From NCBI RefSeq assembly GCF_017744655.1, contig NZ_JAGIAW010000001.1, positions 372,001 through 436,000 of the forward strand: 64,000 bases of DNA, in the 5' to 3' direction. Position 1 is the stretch's first letter. The number at the start of each line of letters is the position of its first letter. The position numbers and the translations under genes were made by a program. Positions 53,607-62,667 of this stretch are shown here, piece by piece. The notes beneath the pieces are model-generated. The model saw only the letters and a list, made by a program, of their open reading frames with translations, made no database searches and was not told the DNA's origin. Origin of the DNA: Devosia sp. Its GTDB lineage: Bacteria > Pseudomonadota > Alphaproteobacteria > Rhizobiales > Devosiaceae.

Positions 53607-54259
53607 GAACGGAAGATCCTTGTGGGCAGCGTTTCGTGCTGCATCTGGGCGATGTCAGCGCCATAGGCGACACTGCCGATTTCGTCCAGCGTCGCGTGCT
53701 GGCACGCTTTTGCCAATTTTGCGATTTCGGGTTCGAGCGCAGCCATGATCGCGAGGCCATCGGTCTGGCCGATGGGCACGAGGCGCACGGCGACAGACAC
53801 TTGGCTGTGCACTGTGGCCGTTAGGAAAGCGACGAGCGTGTCGAGGAGGCCGATGCCATGGGCGCCGGCCAGCGCGCCGACTGCGATGGGATAGGGGCAG
53901 GGATGTGGCAGGTCGAGCGGCGGATCGACGGGCCAGGCGGCGCTGGCGGTCGCGAAGGCATTGCCCGTCATGGTGGTTTCGGCGTGACGCTCGCGGGCTG
54001 GCGTCAGCGCAAGGCAGAGGTCAGCCAGTTCCTGCAGCTTTTCGGGAGCCCGGGGTGTTTTTTGCGCGTGGGCGAGGAGGATGGCGTCGGTACGCAGGCC
54101 ACCGTGGAGCAGGGCGCCTGATATCCAGTCTTCGGCGGTTTTTCGATTGTGCACGAGGCGGCCGACGATGGCGGTTTCGAGGCCGGCGGACCAGGCAAAG
54201 GCGCTCACCGGAAAGGCGGGAGAGAGCCAGGTCAGCAGTTTTTGCAGATCGGTGCTCAC
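53603..54259 (-). CDS. ureF: Urease accessory protein UreF
   Basis: A 218-residue helical protein with the UreF hallmarks: [24 protein letters not shown] at residues 8-31, [21 protein letters not shown], and the C-terminal [16 protein letters not shown]. It acts with UreD and UreG in the complex that activates urease and gates GTP hydrolysis by UreG. It overlaps ureE by four bases at its start and the DUF3995 gene by four at its end. Confidence 0.95.
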   Translation of the reverse strand: MSTDLQKLLTWLSPAFPVSAFAWSAGLETAIVGRLVHNRKTAEDWISGALLHGGLRTDAILLAHAQKTPRAPEKLQELADLCLALTPARERHAETTMTGNAFATASAAWPVDPPLDLPHPCPYPIAVGALAGAHGIGLLDTLVAFLTATVHSQVSVAVRLVPIGQTDGLAIMAALEPEIAKLAKACQHATLDEIGSVAYGADIAQMQHETLPTRIFRS

Positions 54260-54729
54260 TTGCGGGCGAGGAGGGCGTGGGCCGGTTCGGCGTGGTTGTG
54301 GCTGTGATAGGCGCCGTGCTCGGCAAAGAAGGGTTCGGTCACGTCGGTGACCTTGGCGCCGAGGCCTTCGAGCATGGTTTTGAGCACATGGTCGCGCTTG
54401 ATGAGAATGCGGTCGGCGTCAAGCTGGGCCGGAGTGTGGCGATTGCCAATGTGCCAGGCCAGGCGCAGAAGATGAGCGGCATCATTGGCGGTCACCGCGT
54501 AGAGGATTTCCTTCGCGGCCAGGATTTCGAACAGGCGCCCGTCGTCCAACTCCAGCGCGCCTTCGTGGTCGAGCGTCACCGTATTGGGGAAGTCGACGAG
54601 GACCTCGGTGCCGTTCTTGCCGGTGAGCAGCTTGCGGCGCAGGCGGCGCTCGTCGTGGGCGAGGGTGATGCTGTCGATGGCGGCGCCGCGGCCGTGATGG
54701 GCGGGCAAATGGGCAACGGCACGAAGCAT
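54256..54729 (-). CDS. ureE: Urease accessory nickel metallochaperone UreE
   Basis: A 157-residue nickel chaperone. The N-terminal peptide-binding-like domain ([28 protein letters not shown]) is followed by the metal domain with [23 protein letters not shown], which carries the conserved interfacial His, and a His-containing tail ([15 protein letters not shown]). The tail is shorter than the poly-His end of the Klebsiella protein. It hands nickel to UreG. A 19-base gap separates it from the membrane protein upstream. Confidence 0.95.
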   Translation of the reverse strand: MLRAVAHLPAHHGRGAAIDSITLAHDERRLRRKLLTGKNGTEVLVDFPNTVTLDHEGALELDDGRLFEILAAKEILYAVTANDAAHLLRLAWHIGNRHTPAQLDADRILIKRDHVLKTMLEGLGAKVTDVTEPFFAEHGAYHSHNHAEPAHALLARK

Positions 54730-54748
54730 GCGGTGGTAAGTCCCTGAA

Positions 54749-55336
54749 TCACTGGGTGACGTAGAAGAAACGTCCGATCAGGAAGAATTGGTAGACGATA
54801 TGCACCCCGACCACAAACAAATGCACACGTTGATTGGTCGAGCGCCAGGCGATGATGCAGAGAACGATGCCGATCGGCACCTGCATGAAATAGGACGCGT
54901 CGAAACGCGCCATATGCGGGCCGCCCTTGATGAATGTGTCCAGCGTATCGAGCACGAAGGTGGTGGCGAGCAGGCCAAAAAACCAATGGCGGCGTTTCAG
55001 AAAGAAATCGCCGTAGCCCTTGTACTCTGAAATAATGTCCGGACAGAGCAGGGCCGCCATCATGAAGAGGGTGACGGCGTAGAAGATGATGAAGATGACG
55101 ATGCCGAAATTCCAGGTGTCGAGCCGGAACAGGGCGAGTTCCCACCACCAGAAAAGGACGAGTTCGAGCAGGATCGAACCCATCCAGAGCAGATGCAGCA
55201 CCGAGCGGTCGCGCCGATCCGGGTGCTGCACCATATTGGCGAAGGTCATGAGCAGGCGGGTAATGCCCAACCCGACCACCGTTCCCATTACGATGCGGAT
55301 GTGCGGGAATATTTCGGCAGTCGTGTATGGTTCCAT
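54749..55336 (-). CDS. Polytopic membrane protein of unknown function in the urease operon
   Basis: A 195-residue protein with about six hydrophobic segments, among them LLWMGSILLELVLFWWWELAL and VIFIIFYAVTLFMMAALLC. Charged loops include MVQHPDRRDRS and DIISEYKGYGDFFLKRRH. I do not recognise a named family. It lies 19 bases before ureE and 21 bases after the MliC-type gene on the same strand, so it belongs to the urease transcript. An Arg-Leu pair near the N-terminus (GLGITRLLMTFANM) looks conserved in similar alphaproteobacterial proteins, from memory only. Confidence 0.65.
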   Translation of the reverse strand: MEPYTTAEIFPHIRIVMGTVVGLGITRLLMTFANMVQHPDRRDRSVLHLLWMGSILLELVLFWWWELALFRLDTWNFGIVIFIIFYAVTLFMMAALLCPDIISEYKGYGDFFLKRRHWFFGLLATTFVLDTLDTFIKGGPHMARFDASYFMQVPIGIVLCIIAWRSTNQRVHLFVVGVHIVYQFFLIGRFFYVTQ

Positions 55337-55357
55337 GGCGACCCGGCCGTCTACAGC

Positions 55358-55789
55358 TCAGGGCGTGTTGGCTGCGGCAAGGCACGTCGCCAGCGGAGGC
55401 GCGTCCTCGGCGGCCTGGAGATCGCGCAGGGTCGCTTCGTCGCCCTTCGTCCACCATTCATATGGGCCGGAGACGTAACGGGCGCCGGATCCGGAAACGG
55501 TGGTGACGAAAATATAGGTATCGCCTTCGACCGGCAGGATGGCCAGGAAATTGGGCGCGGCGTTCACATATTGGGTGCGAAAGCCGGTGCCGTCGTCGCA
55601 TTGGTAGATGACCGTGCGGCGCTCGATATCACTAGTGGCCTCGAGGGACAGGGTCAGCGTGGCGGTCACGGTGGGCGCTGCGGGAGCGGTTGGCGCCGTT
55701 TCGGCGGGCGCCGGGGCTTCCTGAGCCAGGGCCGCACCAGCGGCGAGCACAAGAACACCGCCCGCGATGAGGCTCCTCAAATCGATCAT
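55358..55789 (-). CDS. MliC-family (C-type lysozyme inhibitor-like) periplasmic protein
   Basis: A 143-residue exported protein: signal peptide (IAGGVLVLAAGAALA-Q), a Pro/Ala/Thr linker, and a MliC-type domain from about residue 50. The domain has YQCDDGTGFRTQYVNAAPNFLAILPV, the SGSGARYVSGPYEWWTKGDEATL block near residue 97, and a paired Cys near the end (ATCLAAA). In MliC/PliC proteins the Ser and Lys of this block insert into the lysozyme active site. No lipobox is seen, so it is likely soluble (PliC-like). Its presence in a urease operon is unexpected. Confidence 0.8.
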   Translation of the reverse strand: MIDLRSLIAGGVLVLAAGAALAQEAPAPAETAPTAPAAPTVTATLTLSLEATSDIERRTVIYQCDDGTGFRTQYVNAAPNFLAILPVEGDTYIFVTTVSGSGARYVSGPYEWWTKGDEATLRDLQAAEDAPPLATCLAAANTP

Positions 55790-55933
55790 GGCTTTTCCTC
55801 GATTTCGTTGGAAACAGTGCGAAACACCCAGGCAACTGTCTCCACAATCATGGTGATTGATTGTTCTGGCAAGGTGTCAGCGTGATGAAATCTAGAAGTC
55901 TCCGAGGGTTGCGGGCACGATTTTCCTGTCAGC

Positions 55934-57067
55934 TCAGCCGCGTTTGAGAAGGTAAAGCTGACCGGGGATCGGGATCTCGCGTTCCAGCCGGATCGCATGG
56001 GGCTTTTCTGCGAGGACGGTAAGGCCATTCGCTGTTGCGAGGGCCTTGATGTAACTGGGGCTGTGGCTGAAGCGGCCGCTGGAGCGGATGGCGACGCCTT
56101 CTCCTTCATGGAGTTCGATCGAAAAGGCCAGCACGCCATCGGCAGCGAGGCGCTGGGCCAATGTCGCGAACAGTGCTGTGATCTCGCCGACATAGATGAA
56201 CACATCGGTGGAAACGATCAGACCGTAGGGTCCGGCCAGTTTGGACTCGGTCGAGAGAGCCGCGGCGGCATCGCCTATGTGGAGATGGCGGTAGATGCCG
56301 CGCTCCCTGGCTTTGGCGACCATTTTGGGGGCAATGTCGATACCGTCGATCGGCCGTAGTGCTTCCGGCAGCGCCGTTGCCATCAGCCCTGTGCCGCAAC
56401 CGACGTCGAGTGTCGGGCCGTGAGCCGATGCGTGTTCGGCCAGCATGGCGGCGAGAGCCTCGGGTACGCGATATTCAAGCTTGCCGGTCAGGTGGGCGTC
56501 GAATGTTTCGGCATAGGAATCGAAGAGTTCGGCGACATAGCCGGCGTCCGGCGTGCCTGTCGTGGTCAGGGCTGACGCCATATGGCTCGAATAGAGATCG
56601 CCCGGACGCAGCTTGGCGGCACGCGAGAAACTTTTGAGGGCGGCAGCCTTCTGGCCGAGGTCTAGCTGGGCCTGGCCCAATTCGCTAAAAATGCGCGCGT
56701 CATTGGGGTGCAGGGTGCGCCCCTTGTCGAGGAGGCGTGCGGCATCGGCGGGGCGCCGGAGCGCCAGCAAAGCCTGGGCGAGGGCGACGTGGAGATCGGC
56801 CGAGCGTGGTTTCAGGCGAAGAGCGTGTTCAAAGCTCATGGCGGCGATTTCGGCGGCACCCGTTCGCATGGCCATGCTGCCCATGAACTGGTGCGCTTCG
56901 GCCAGATCGGGCGCGACATTGACCAGTTCGGCACTGACGCGCGCAGCGTCAGCAATTTTGCCCTGGCTTTCAAGCTGCCGGCCCTTGGCCAGCAGGTCGT
57001 TGGCGCGCAGCGCGAGGATGGGATCGGTCGGGAGACCTTTGAGTGTAACGCCGACCGGTTTTTTCAT
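55934..57067 (-). CDS. TPR-containing class I SAM methyltransferase
   Basis: A 377-residue protein. Residues about 20-150 form three to four tetratricopeptide-like helical repeats (AADAARVSAELVNVAPDLAEAHQFMG, EHALRLKPRSADLHVALAQALLAL, RTLHPNDARIFSELGQAQLDLGQ). Residues about 170-370 hold a methyltransferase domain with SAM motif I TLDVGCGTGLMATALPE and IDGIDIAPKMVAKARERG. The target is unknown; TPR fusions often act on proteins or lipids. The start overlaps the ureC stop by one base (TGATG), so it is translated together with urease. Similar TPR-methyltransferases occur elsewhere in alphaproteobacteria. Confidence 0.85.
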   Translation of the reverse strand: MKKPVGVTLKGLPTDPILALRANDLLAKGRQLESQGKIADAARVSAELVNVAPDLAEAHQFMGSMAMRTGAAEIAAMSFEHALRLKPRSADLHVALAQALLALRRPADAARLLDKGRTLHPNDARIFSELGQAQLDLGQKAAALKSFSRAAKLRPGDLYSSHMASALTTTGTPDAGYVAELFDSYAETFDAHLTGKLEYRVPEALAAMLAEHASAHGPTLDVGCGTGLMATALPEALRPIDGIDIAPKMVAKARERGIYRHLHIGDAAAALSTESKLAGPYGLIVSTDVFIYVGEITALFATLAQRLAADGVLAFSIELHEGEGVAIRSSGRFSHSPSYIKALATANGLTVLAEKPHAIRLEREIPIPGQLYLLKRG

Positions 57068-58776
57068 CAGAACAGGAAATATCGTTGTGCCATAGGCAAC
57101 ACCGTAGCCGGTTCACATGTCAGAAGTACACCGTCGGCGCGCACTTCGTAGGTTTCGGGGTGGACGTCGATGTGGGGCGTGGCGGAGTTGAGCTTCATCG
57201 AGGCTTTGCCGATGCCGCCGCGGGTGTTGTGGACGGGGAGTAAATCCTTGTCGACGCTGAGGCGATTGCGGAGGCCGGCGTCATGGGCGGCCTGGGAGAT
57301 GAAGGTGACCGAGGACCGGCTGACCAGCTTGCCATAGGCGCCGAACATGGGGCGGTAGTGCATGGGCTGTGGCGTCGGAATGGATGCGTTCGGGTCGCCC
57401 ATCGGGGCGGCAGCGATGGACCCGCCGAGGATCACCATTTCGGGCTTTACGCCGAAGAAGGCGGGGTTCCAGAGGACGAGATCGGCGCGCTTGCCGACTT
57501 CGATGGAACCGATGTGCTGACTGAGGCCATGGGCGATGGCCGGATTGATCGTGTATTTGGCGATATAGCGACGGACGCGGAAATTGTCATTGTCGCCGGT
57601 TTCTTCGCTCAGCTTGCCGCGCTGGCGCTTCATCTTGTCCGCCGTCTGCCAGGTACGGATCAGCACTTCGCCGACGCGGCCCATGGCCTGGCTGTCCGAC
57701 GAAATGACGGAGAGGGCGCCCATGTCGTGCAGGATGTCCTCGGCCGCGATGGTTTCCTTGCGGATGCGGCTTTCGGCGAAGGCGACGTCTTCGGGGATCG
57801 ACTGGTCGAGGTGGTGGCAGACCATGAGCATATCGAGATGCTCGGCAATGGTGTTGACCGTGTAGGGCCGCGTCGGATTGGTCGAAGAGGGGATGACGTT
57901 GGGCAGGCCCGCGACTTTCAGAATGTCGGGGGCGTGGCCGCCGCCAGCGCCTTCGGTGTGGAAGGCGTGGATGGTACGGCCTTTGAAGGCACCAACCGTG
58001 TCTTCGACGAAGCCGGATTCATTGAGCGTGTCGGTGTGGATCATCACCTGCACGTCATAGGCATCGGCAACCGAAAGGCAGTTGTCGATGGCGGCGGGCG
58101 TGGTGCCCCAGTCTTCGTGCAGTTTCAGAGCCGAGGCGCCGGAGAGGATCATCTCCTCGAGCGGAGCGGCAACCGCGGCATTACCCTTGCCGGCGAGCGC
58201 AAGGTTCATCGGGAAGGCGTCAAAGCTCTCGATCATGCGCTCGACGTGCCAGGCGCCGGTGCACGTGGTTGCCAGTGTGCCATGAGCCGGGCCGGAGCCG
58301 CCACCGAGCATGGTGGTCATGCCGCACATCAGGGCTTCTTCTATCTGCTGAGGGCAGATGAAGTGGATATGGGCGTCCATGCCGCCGGCGGTGAGGATCT
58401 TGCCTTCGCCGGCGATAGCTTCAGTCGAGGGGCCGATGATGATGTCGACGCCCGACTGGGTGTCGGGATTGCCGGCCTTGCCGATACCGACGATGCGGCC
58501 GTTCTTGAGGCCGATGTCGGCCTTGAAGATGCCGGTGTAGTCGACAACAAGCGCATTGGTGATGACAGTATCGACGGCGCCTTCAGCGCGGGTGCGCTGG
58601 GATTGGCCCATGCCATCACGGATCACCTTGCCACCGCCGAACTTCACTTCCTCGCCATAGGTAGTGAAATCCTTCTCCACCTCGATGAACAACTCAGTAT
58701 CGGCCAGACGCACCTGGTCACCGGTGGTGGGGCCGTACATGTCGGCGTAGGTGGCGCGGGAAATGCGGGCGGGCAT
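57067..58776 (-). CDS. ureC: Urease alpha subunit
   Basis: The start at 58776 ([20 protein letters not shown]) matches the family; the frame is open further upstream. The 569-residue catalytic subunit has all active-site elements: His136 and His138 in [12 protein letters not shown], the carbamylated Lys218 in [24 protein letters not shown], the mobile flap [22 protein letters not shown] with the catalytic His, and the nickel Asp region [12 protein letters not shown]. It hydrolyses urea to ammonia and carbamate. A hairpin with a T-run lies upstream, after the 141-residue gene. Confidence 0.98.
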   Translation of the reverse strand: MPARISRATYADMYGPTTGDQVRLADTELFIEVEKDFTTYGEEVKFGGGKVIRDGMGQSQRTRAEGAVDTVITNALVVDYTGIFKADIGLKNGRIVGIGKAGNPDTQSGVDIIIGPSTEAIAGEGKILTAGGMDAHIHFICPQQIEEALMCGMTTMLGGGSGPAHGTLATTCTGAWHVERMIESFDAFPMNLALAGKGNAAVAAPLEEMILSGASALKLHEDWGTTPAAIDNCLSVADAYDVQVMIHTDTLNESGFVEDTVGAFKGRTIHAFHTEGAGGGHAPDILKVAGLPNVIPSSTNPTRPYTVNTIAEHLDMLMVCHHLDQSIPEDVAFAESRIRKETIAAEDILHDMGALSVISSDSQAMGRVGEVLIRTWQTADKMKRQRGKLSEETGDNDNFRVRRYIAKYTINPAIAHGLSQHIGSIEVGKRADLVLWNPAFFGVKPEMVILGGSIAAAPMGDPNASIPTPQPMHYRPMFGAYGKLVSRSSVTFISQAAHDAGLRNRLSVDKDLLPVHNTRGGIGKASMKLNSATPHIDVHPETYEVRADGVLLTCEPATVLPMAQRYFLF

Positions 58777-58818
58777 GGCGAAACTCCGGAAATCAGGAGA
58801 GGCGTTGAATGGGGGCGA

Positions 58819-58855
58819 CAAACACGAAAAGCGCCCGGCCCCTAAGGGCCGTGCG
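58819..58855 (-). terminator. Terminator-like hairpin inside the urease operon, before ureC
   Basis: On the minus strand CGGCCC-TTAG-GGGCCG, extended by flanking GC pairs, is followed by GCTTTTCGTGTTTG. It lies between the 141-residue gene and ureC in a 114-base gap, the largest in the structural part of the cluster. It could attenuate transcription into ureC or mark a processing site. Confidence 0.5.
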
Positions 58856-58890
58856 TGCGGTGGCGTTGCGATGGAGAGTTTTGAGAGCGG

Positions 58891-59316
58891 TTAGTTCGGC
58901 TTGACCGGATTGAGCGAGCGATAGACGCCGACCGAGTGATCGATCAGGCTGTCGAGGATTTTCTCGCCTTGCGCCATCTGTTGGTCGGCGCGCATGGTGC
59001 CCGAGACCAGCGACATGGCGAGCGCCTGGATGGCATAGGCGTGCTTGGCCTTGCCGGCCTGGTGGTATTCGTTGCCGCGCTGCTGGAAGACCGTCAAAAG
59101 GTCGTTGTAGACCTGCGGGGTGACCACTTTCTTCGCGGAGGACCAGTTCTCCTGCTGTAGGTTGCTCGAAAGGTCGCTGGCAAGGTGGCCGATCAGGGCT
59201 ATGGCCTCGCCATCCTCGGCTGCCGTATCCTGCAGGTCGGTCAGCATGGCGATGAAGCGCTGCTTGAATTCGGCGTTGCGGACTTCTGTGGTCGGGGCTT
59301 CGGCAGTCATGATCAT
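58891..59316 (-). CDS. Hypothetical protein between ureB and ureC (141 residues)
   Basis: A 141-residue soluble, probably all-helical protein: AEFKQRFIAMLTDLQDTAAEDGEAIALIGHLASDL, WSSAKKVVTPQVYNDLLTVFQQRGNEYHQAGKAKHAYAIQALAMSL and a C-terminal KILDSLIDHSVGVYRSL. No signal peptide or metal-binding cluster is seen. The start may be Met1 (59316) or Met3 (59310). It sits between ureB and ureC, where rhizobial urease clusters often carry small extra ORFs; I know no assigned function. Confidence 0.7.
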   Translation of the reverse strand: MIMTAEAPTTEVRNAEFKQRFIAMLTDLQDTAAEDGEAIALIGHLASDLSSNLQQENWSSAKKVVTPQVYNDLLTVFQQRGNEYHQAGKAKHAYAIQALAMSLVSGTMRADQQMAQGEKILDSLIDHSVGVYRSLNPVKPN

Positions 59317-59412
59317 CCAGGCAAAGGCAGTTCTCTGTGGCGGGGTTTAAACCACCATTCTGCTGCGATTGCCATGGCGTGAGCCAAGATTTGCCGAAGC
59401 GTGCCTGCATGG

Positions 59413-59721
59413 TCACAGCGATCCCATGACCTTCTGGCGGAAGCCGTAGATCTTGCGGTCGCCGCCGATGGGGATGAGGCGCACTTCGCGGCTCTGGCCG
59501 GGTTCGAATCGCACCGCGGTGCCCGCGGCGATATCGAGACGCATGCCGCGCGCCTTTTCGCGATCGAAGCTCAGGCCGGCATTGGTTTCGTAGAAGTGAT
59601 AGTGGGAGCCGACCTGGATCGGTCGATCTCCCGTATTGGCGACTTCGAGCACGAGCTGTTCGAGCCCTGCATTAAGCTCGACAGTGCCGGCGGCTGGGAA
59701 GACTTGGCCCGGGATCATCAT
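59413..59721 (-). CDS. ureB: Urease beta subunit
   Basis: The start at 59721 ([17 protein letters not shown]) is set by family similarity; the frame is open far upstream through ureJ. The 102-residue protein is complete: [52 protein letters not shown]. The last residues ([13 protein letters not shown]) are typical. It forms the (ABC)3 urease trimer with UreA and UreC. It follows ureJ by eight bases. Confidence 0.97.
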   Translation of the reverse strand: MMIPGQVFPAAGTVELNAGLEQLVLEVANTGDRPIQVGSHYHFYETNAGLSFDREKARGMRLDIAAGTAVRFEPGQSREVRLIPIGGDRKIYGFRQKVMGSL

Positions 59722-59729
59722 GGCCAATC

Positions 59730-60308
59730 TCACGCGCCGAAGGCGAGCCAGAGGCCGCCGAGGGCCGTCGCCACGCCAGCGATGCGCGACAGCGCCTTGC
59801 CGCCGAAGCGGGCGAGAGCAAGGCCAAGACCGATGCCGACGGCGTGGAGAACGGCGGTGGCGATGATGAAACCCATGGCAAACTGCCAGGCACCAGCTTC
59901 GCCGAGTTCTCCGCCATGGGCATGGCCATGGAAGAAGGCGAAGAAGCCGACCATGGCGGCAACGGCACCAGTCGGGATGGGCAAGGCCAGCGCAATGGCG
60001 ACACCGATGAAGATCACCGACGCAAGGATCACCGGCTCGACGAAGGGCAGGGGGACGCCAGCGATGGCAGCGGCAAAGCCCACGGCCATTGTGCCGACGA
60101 AGGCGGCTGGGACGATCCAGACAGCGCGGCCGCCCTGCATGGCGGCCCAGAGACCGACGGCGACCATGGCGAGGATATGATCGAGGCCAAAGAGCGGGTG
60201 GCTGAAGCCGGCGGCGAAGGAGCCGTGCTCGGCGGGATCGAGATGGGCGAAGGCGGGCAGGGTGGCGGCTGCGGTGATGGCGAGAGCGAGGGTGATGCGC
60301 TTGAGCAT
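59730..60308 (-). CDS. ureJ: HupE/UreJ family nickel permease
   Basis: A 192-residue membrane protein with signal-like first helix ([22 protein letters not shown]) and about six further helices. The family motif [20 protein letters not shown] is at residues 37-56 and [14 protein letters not shown] is a His-rich loop near residue 127. HupE/UreJ proteins import nickel for hydrogenase or urease. Its place between ureA and ureB makes urease the client. It is separated by 11 bases from ureA. Confidence 0.92.
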   Translation of the reverse strand: MLKRITLALAITAAATLPAFAHLDPAEHGSFAAGFSHPLFGLDHILAMVAVGLWAAMQGGRAVWIVPAAFVGTMAVGFAAAIAGVPLPFVEPVILASVIFIGVAIALALPIPTGAVAAMVGFFAFFHGHAHGGELGEAGAWQFAMGFIIATAVLHAVGIGLGLALARFGGKALSRIAGVATALGGLWLAFGA

Positions 60309-60319
60309 GGTTTTGCCTC

Positions 60320-60622
60320 TTAGCGGATGGGTTGGTGGACGGTGACGAGCTTGGTGCCATCGGGGAAAGTCGCTTCGACCTGCACGTCGTGGATCATCTC
60401 GGCGATGCCTTCCATGACCTGGGCGCGGGTGATGACATGGGCGCCGGCTTCCATCAGCTCGGAGACAGCGCGGCCATCGCGAGCGCCTTCGACGACGAAG
60501 TCGGTGATCAGGGCGATGGCCTCAGGGTGGTTGAGCTTGACGCCGCGCTCGAGTCGCTTGCGCGCGACGATGGCGGCCATGGCGATGATGAGTTTGTCTT
60601 TTTCGCGGGGTGTAAGGTTCAT
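60320..60622 (-). CDS. ureA: Urease gamma subunit
   Basis: A 100-residue protein covering the full UreA family: [42 protein letters not shown], then [33 protein letters not shown] and [20 protein letters not shown]. It is the smallest structural subunit and packs around the UreC trimer. It follows ureD by ten bases. Confidence 0.98.
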   Translation of the reverse strand: MNLTPREKDKLIIAMAAIVARKRLERGVKLNHPEAIALITDFVVEGARDGRAVSELMEAGAHVITRAQVMEGIAEMIHDVQVEATFPDGTKLVTVHQPIR

Positions 60623-60632
60623 CGGCCGTTTC

Positions 60633-61487
60633 CTAGAGATGCCACAGACGCGGCAGGGAGCAGGCGCCGGTCAGTTCGATGAGAGTTGGAACCAGAAGTT
60701 TTCGCAAGGCAAGTCCCGTCCGGGCCATTGCCCGGATCACGAGCCGCTCGCCGTTGGCGCTGGCGGCGATCAGGCCGCCAGGGGGATGGAGCGCGCGGAC
60801 GCGACTGAGGAGCTGCTCGGCCTTGTCGGGACTAGCGGCGACATGCAGCACTGAAGCAAAGCCCCGACAGCCGCGCAGCAGGGAAAGGCCATCGCGCTCG
60901 CTGCCGTTGCCGGTCAGGCGGGTCGCTTCGGCATGGATCAGACGATCGCCGCGATAGATGCGCCAGGTGTCGGAAAACTGCGCGTCCCGCGCCTCCTCGC
61001 CCATGGCGTCGCGGCCGAGGAGAACGGCTTCGATAGCGGTTAGCGTCGCGCACTCGTCGAGGTGGATCGTCAGCCGTCGGTCGAGTTTGCTAGCTTCGAA
61101 GAGGATGGTTTCCTGGGGGAGCCAATCGAGATGGGCATTGTTTCCGACGGTGATATCGACCTCGACATGCGCCGTGTCGCCTGTGGAGCGGTAGCTGCGT
61201 TCGCAGGCCTGGGTGGTGATGACCAGCTTTCCGCCCGGCGCAACATCCGCGCCCCAGCGCAAATGGTCGCCGCCCGTAATACCACCAGCGGTATTGATAA
61301 ACACGGCTTCGAGGGCGGAGGAATGCGTATGCGGCAGGCGGATTTTCCCGCAACCCTCCTGGAAAAGTGTGTCGATACAAGTCTTTCCGTCGCGTTGCTT
61401 GGTGCGAAGGCGGCCAGTGCCTCTTGCTCGTTGCAGCACGGGAGGAGGTGAAAACGCCTCCAAATTTGACGAGGCGACGAAATTCAT
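60633..61487 (-). CDS. ureD: Urease accessory protein UreD
   Basis: A 284-residue accessory protein. It has [51 protein letters not shown] near residues 51-100, the [44 protein letters not shown] region and the C-terminal [21 protein letters not shown]. UreD binds apo-urease and recruits UreF and UreG. It is the first gene of the urease operon; its promoter must lie in the 77-base divergent gap to the gene at 61565. Confidence 0.95.
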   Translation of the reverse strand: MNFVASSNLEAFSPPPVLQRARGTGRLRTKQRDGKTCIDTLFQEGCGKIRLPHTHSSALEAVFINTAGGITGGDHLRWGADVAPGGKLVITTQACERSYRSTGDTAHVEVDITVGNNAHLDWLPQETILFEASKLDRRLTIHLDECATLTAIEAVLLGRDAMGEEARDAQFSDTWRIYRGDRLIHAEATRLTGNGSERDGLSLLRGCRGFASVLHVAASPDKAEQLLSRVRALHPPGGLIAASANGERLVIRAMARTGLALRKLLVPTLIELTGACSLPRLWHL

Positions 61488-61564
61488 TGCAACGATCCTG
61501 CGATCATCTCGTTGTTTATGCGAGCAAACGCTCTTTCATAGAGAATTTTCAAGAGGTTATTCAA

Positions 61565-61909
61565 ATGACCATCAAATCTGCTTTGTCTGTTGCCGCCCTT
61601 ACTGTCGCTCTTACCGGTGCTGCATTTGCGCAGGGCATGACGATCAATGGCGTCGCCGTTTCTGAAACTGATATGCCGGCTGTGCAGGAACGCTGCGACC
61701 AGCTGGCAAATGCTTCGACCACCGAGTCGATTGCGGGCACTACCGAGGATGGGAAGACCGAATCCAACGCAGATTCCACTGCCGGCGGCACTGATGCGAC
61801 CGTCACTGACGCACCTGGAGTGAATGAAGCTCAGGCCGCGACTGCAACGATCGACCTCGATACCATCACGCTTGAAGCATGCACGACAGGCGGCTTCGTG
61901 ACCCAGTAA
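61565..61909 (+). CDS. Small secreted acidic Ser/Thr-rich protein of unknown function
   Basis: The ATG at 61565 follows AAGAGG and opens a signal peptide (MTIKSALSVAALTVALTGAAFA-Q). The 114-residue precursor continues with QGMTINGVAVSETDMPAVQERCDQL, a low-complexity acidic Ser/Thr/Asp/Gly stretch from about residue 50 to 90, and a final EACTTGGF; the two Cys residues could pair. I recognise no family. It is divergent from ureD and convergent with urtE, so it is an independent unit inside the urea region. Its codon use looks less GC-biased than neighbours. Confidence 0.7.
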   Translation: MTIKSALSVAALTVALTGAAFAQGMTINGVAVSETDMPAVQERCDQLANASTTESIAGTTEDGKTESNADSTAGGTDATVTDAPGVNEAQAATATIDLDTITLEACTTGGFVTQ

Positions 61910-61930
61910 GCGAAAGCTTCCTGAAGTTTC

Positions 61931-61963
61931 AAAGGGCATCTGGCTTCGGTCAGGTGCCTTTTT
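61931..61963 (+). terminator. Rho-independent terminator after the small secreted protein
   Basis: AAAGGGCATCTG and CAGGTGCCTTTTT form a stem with one or two wobble pairs and an eight-base loop, ending in five T residues, 22 bases after the stop. It abuts the urtE stop on the other strand and may work in both directions. Confidence 0.75.
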
Positions 61964-62667
61964 CATACCATCAGGTGTTTTTTCACATCCGGCAGGTCGA
62001 GATCGCTCGCCGGGCCTTTGTGCATGATTTCGCCGCGGTCCATGACGTAGATGTCGTCGGCAATTTCGCGGCAAAAATCGAGGAATTGCTCGACCAAAAG
62101 GATGGTTATGCCCTTCTCGTCGCGCAGGAATTGCAGCGCACGGCCGATGTCTTTGATGATCGAGGGCTGAATGCCTTCGGTGGGTTCATCGAGAACCAGA
62201 ACTTTGGGTCGGGTGACCAGAGCGCGGCCGATAGCGAGCTGCTGCTGCTGGCCACCCGAGAGATCGCCGCCCCGCCGCCCAAGCATGGACTTGAGCACGG
62301 GGAACAGCTCGAAAATGTATTCGGGAATATTGCGTTCGCTGCGGCCAAGGCCGGCATAGCCGGTTTCGAGGTTTTCCTTCACCGTCAGCAGCGGGAAGAT
62401 TTCGCGACCCTGCGGCACGTAGCCGATGCCCATGCGGGCGCGCTTGTAGGGTGGCGTTTTTTTGAGCACGTCGCTGCCGAAAGTTATGGCACCCGACGAG
62501 ATGTGATTAATGCCGGTGATGGCGCGGAGGGTTGACGATTTACCCACGCCATTGCGGCCGAGGACGGCGGTGATCTTGCCCGGCTGGCAATCGATGGACA
62601 CGCCCTTGAGCGCTTGGGCGGCGCCGTAATGAAGGTCAATCGTTGAGATCGAGAGTGCTGCGGTCAT
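61963..62667 (-). CDS. urtE: Urea ABC transporter ATP-binding protein UrtE
   Basis: A 234-residue ATPase of the LivF/UrtE type: Walker A LGRNGVGKSSTLRAI, GIGYVPQGREIFPLLTVKENL, signature LSGGQQQQLAIGRALV and Walker B VLVLDEPTEGIQPSII. The GRNGVGK and GGQQQQ wording and its position next to ureDABC favour urea over branched-chain amino acids. Its start overlaps the urtD stop by four bases. It is the last gene of the transporter operon. Confidence 0.92.
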   Translation of the reverse strand: MTAALSISTIDLHYGAAQALKGVSIDCQPGKITAVLGRNGVGKSSTLRAITGINHISSGAITFGSDVLKKTPPYKRARMGIGYVPQGREIFPLLTVKENLETGYAGLGRSERNIPEYIFELFPVLKSMLGRRGGDLSGGQQQQLAIGRALVTRPKVLVLDEPTEGIQPSIIKDIGRALQFLRDEKGITILLVEQFLDFCREIADDIYVMDRGEIMHKGPASDLDLPDVKKHLMV

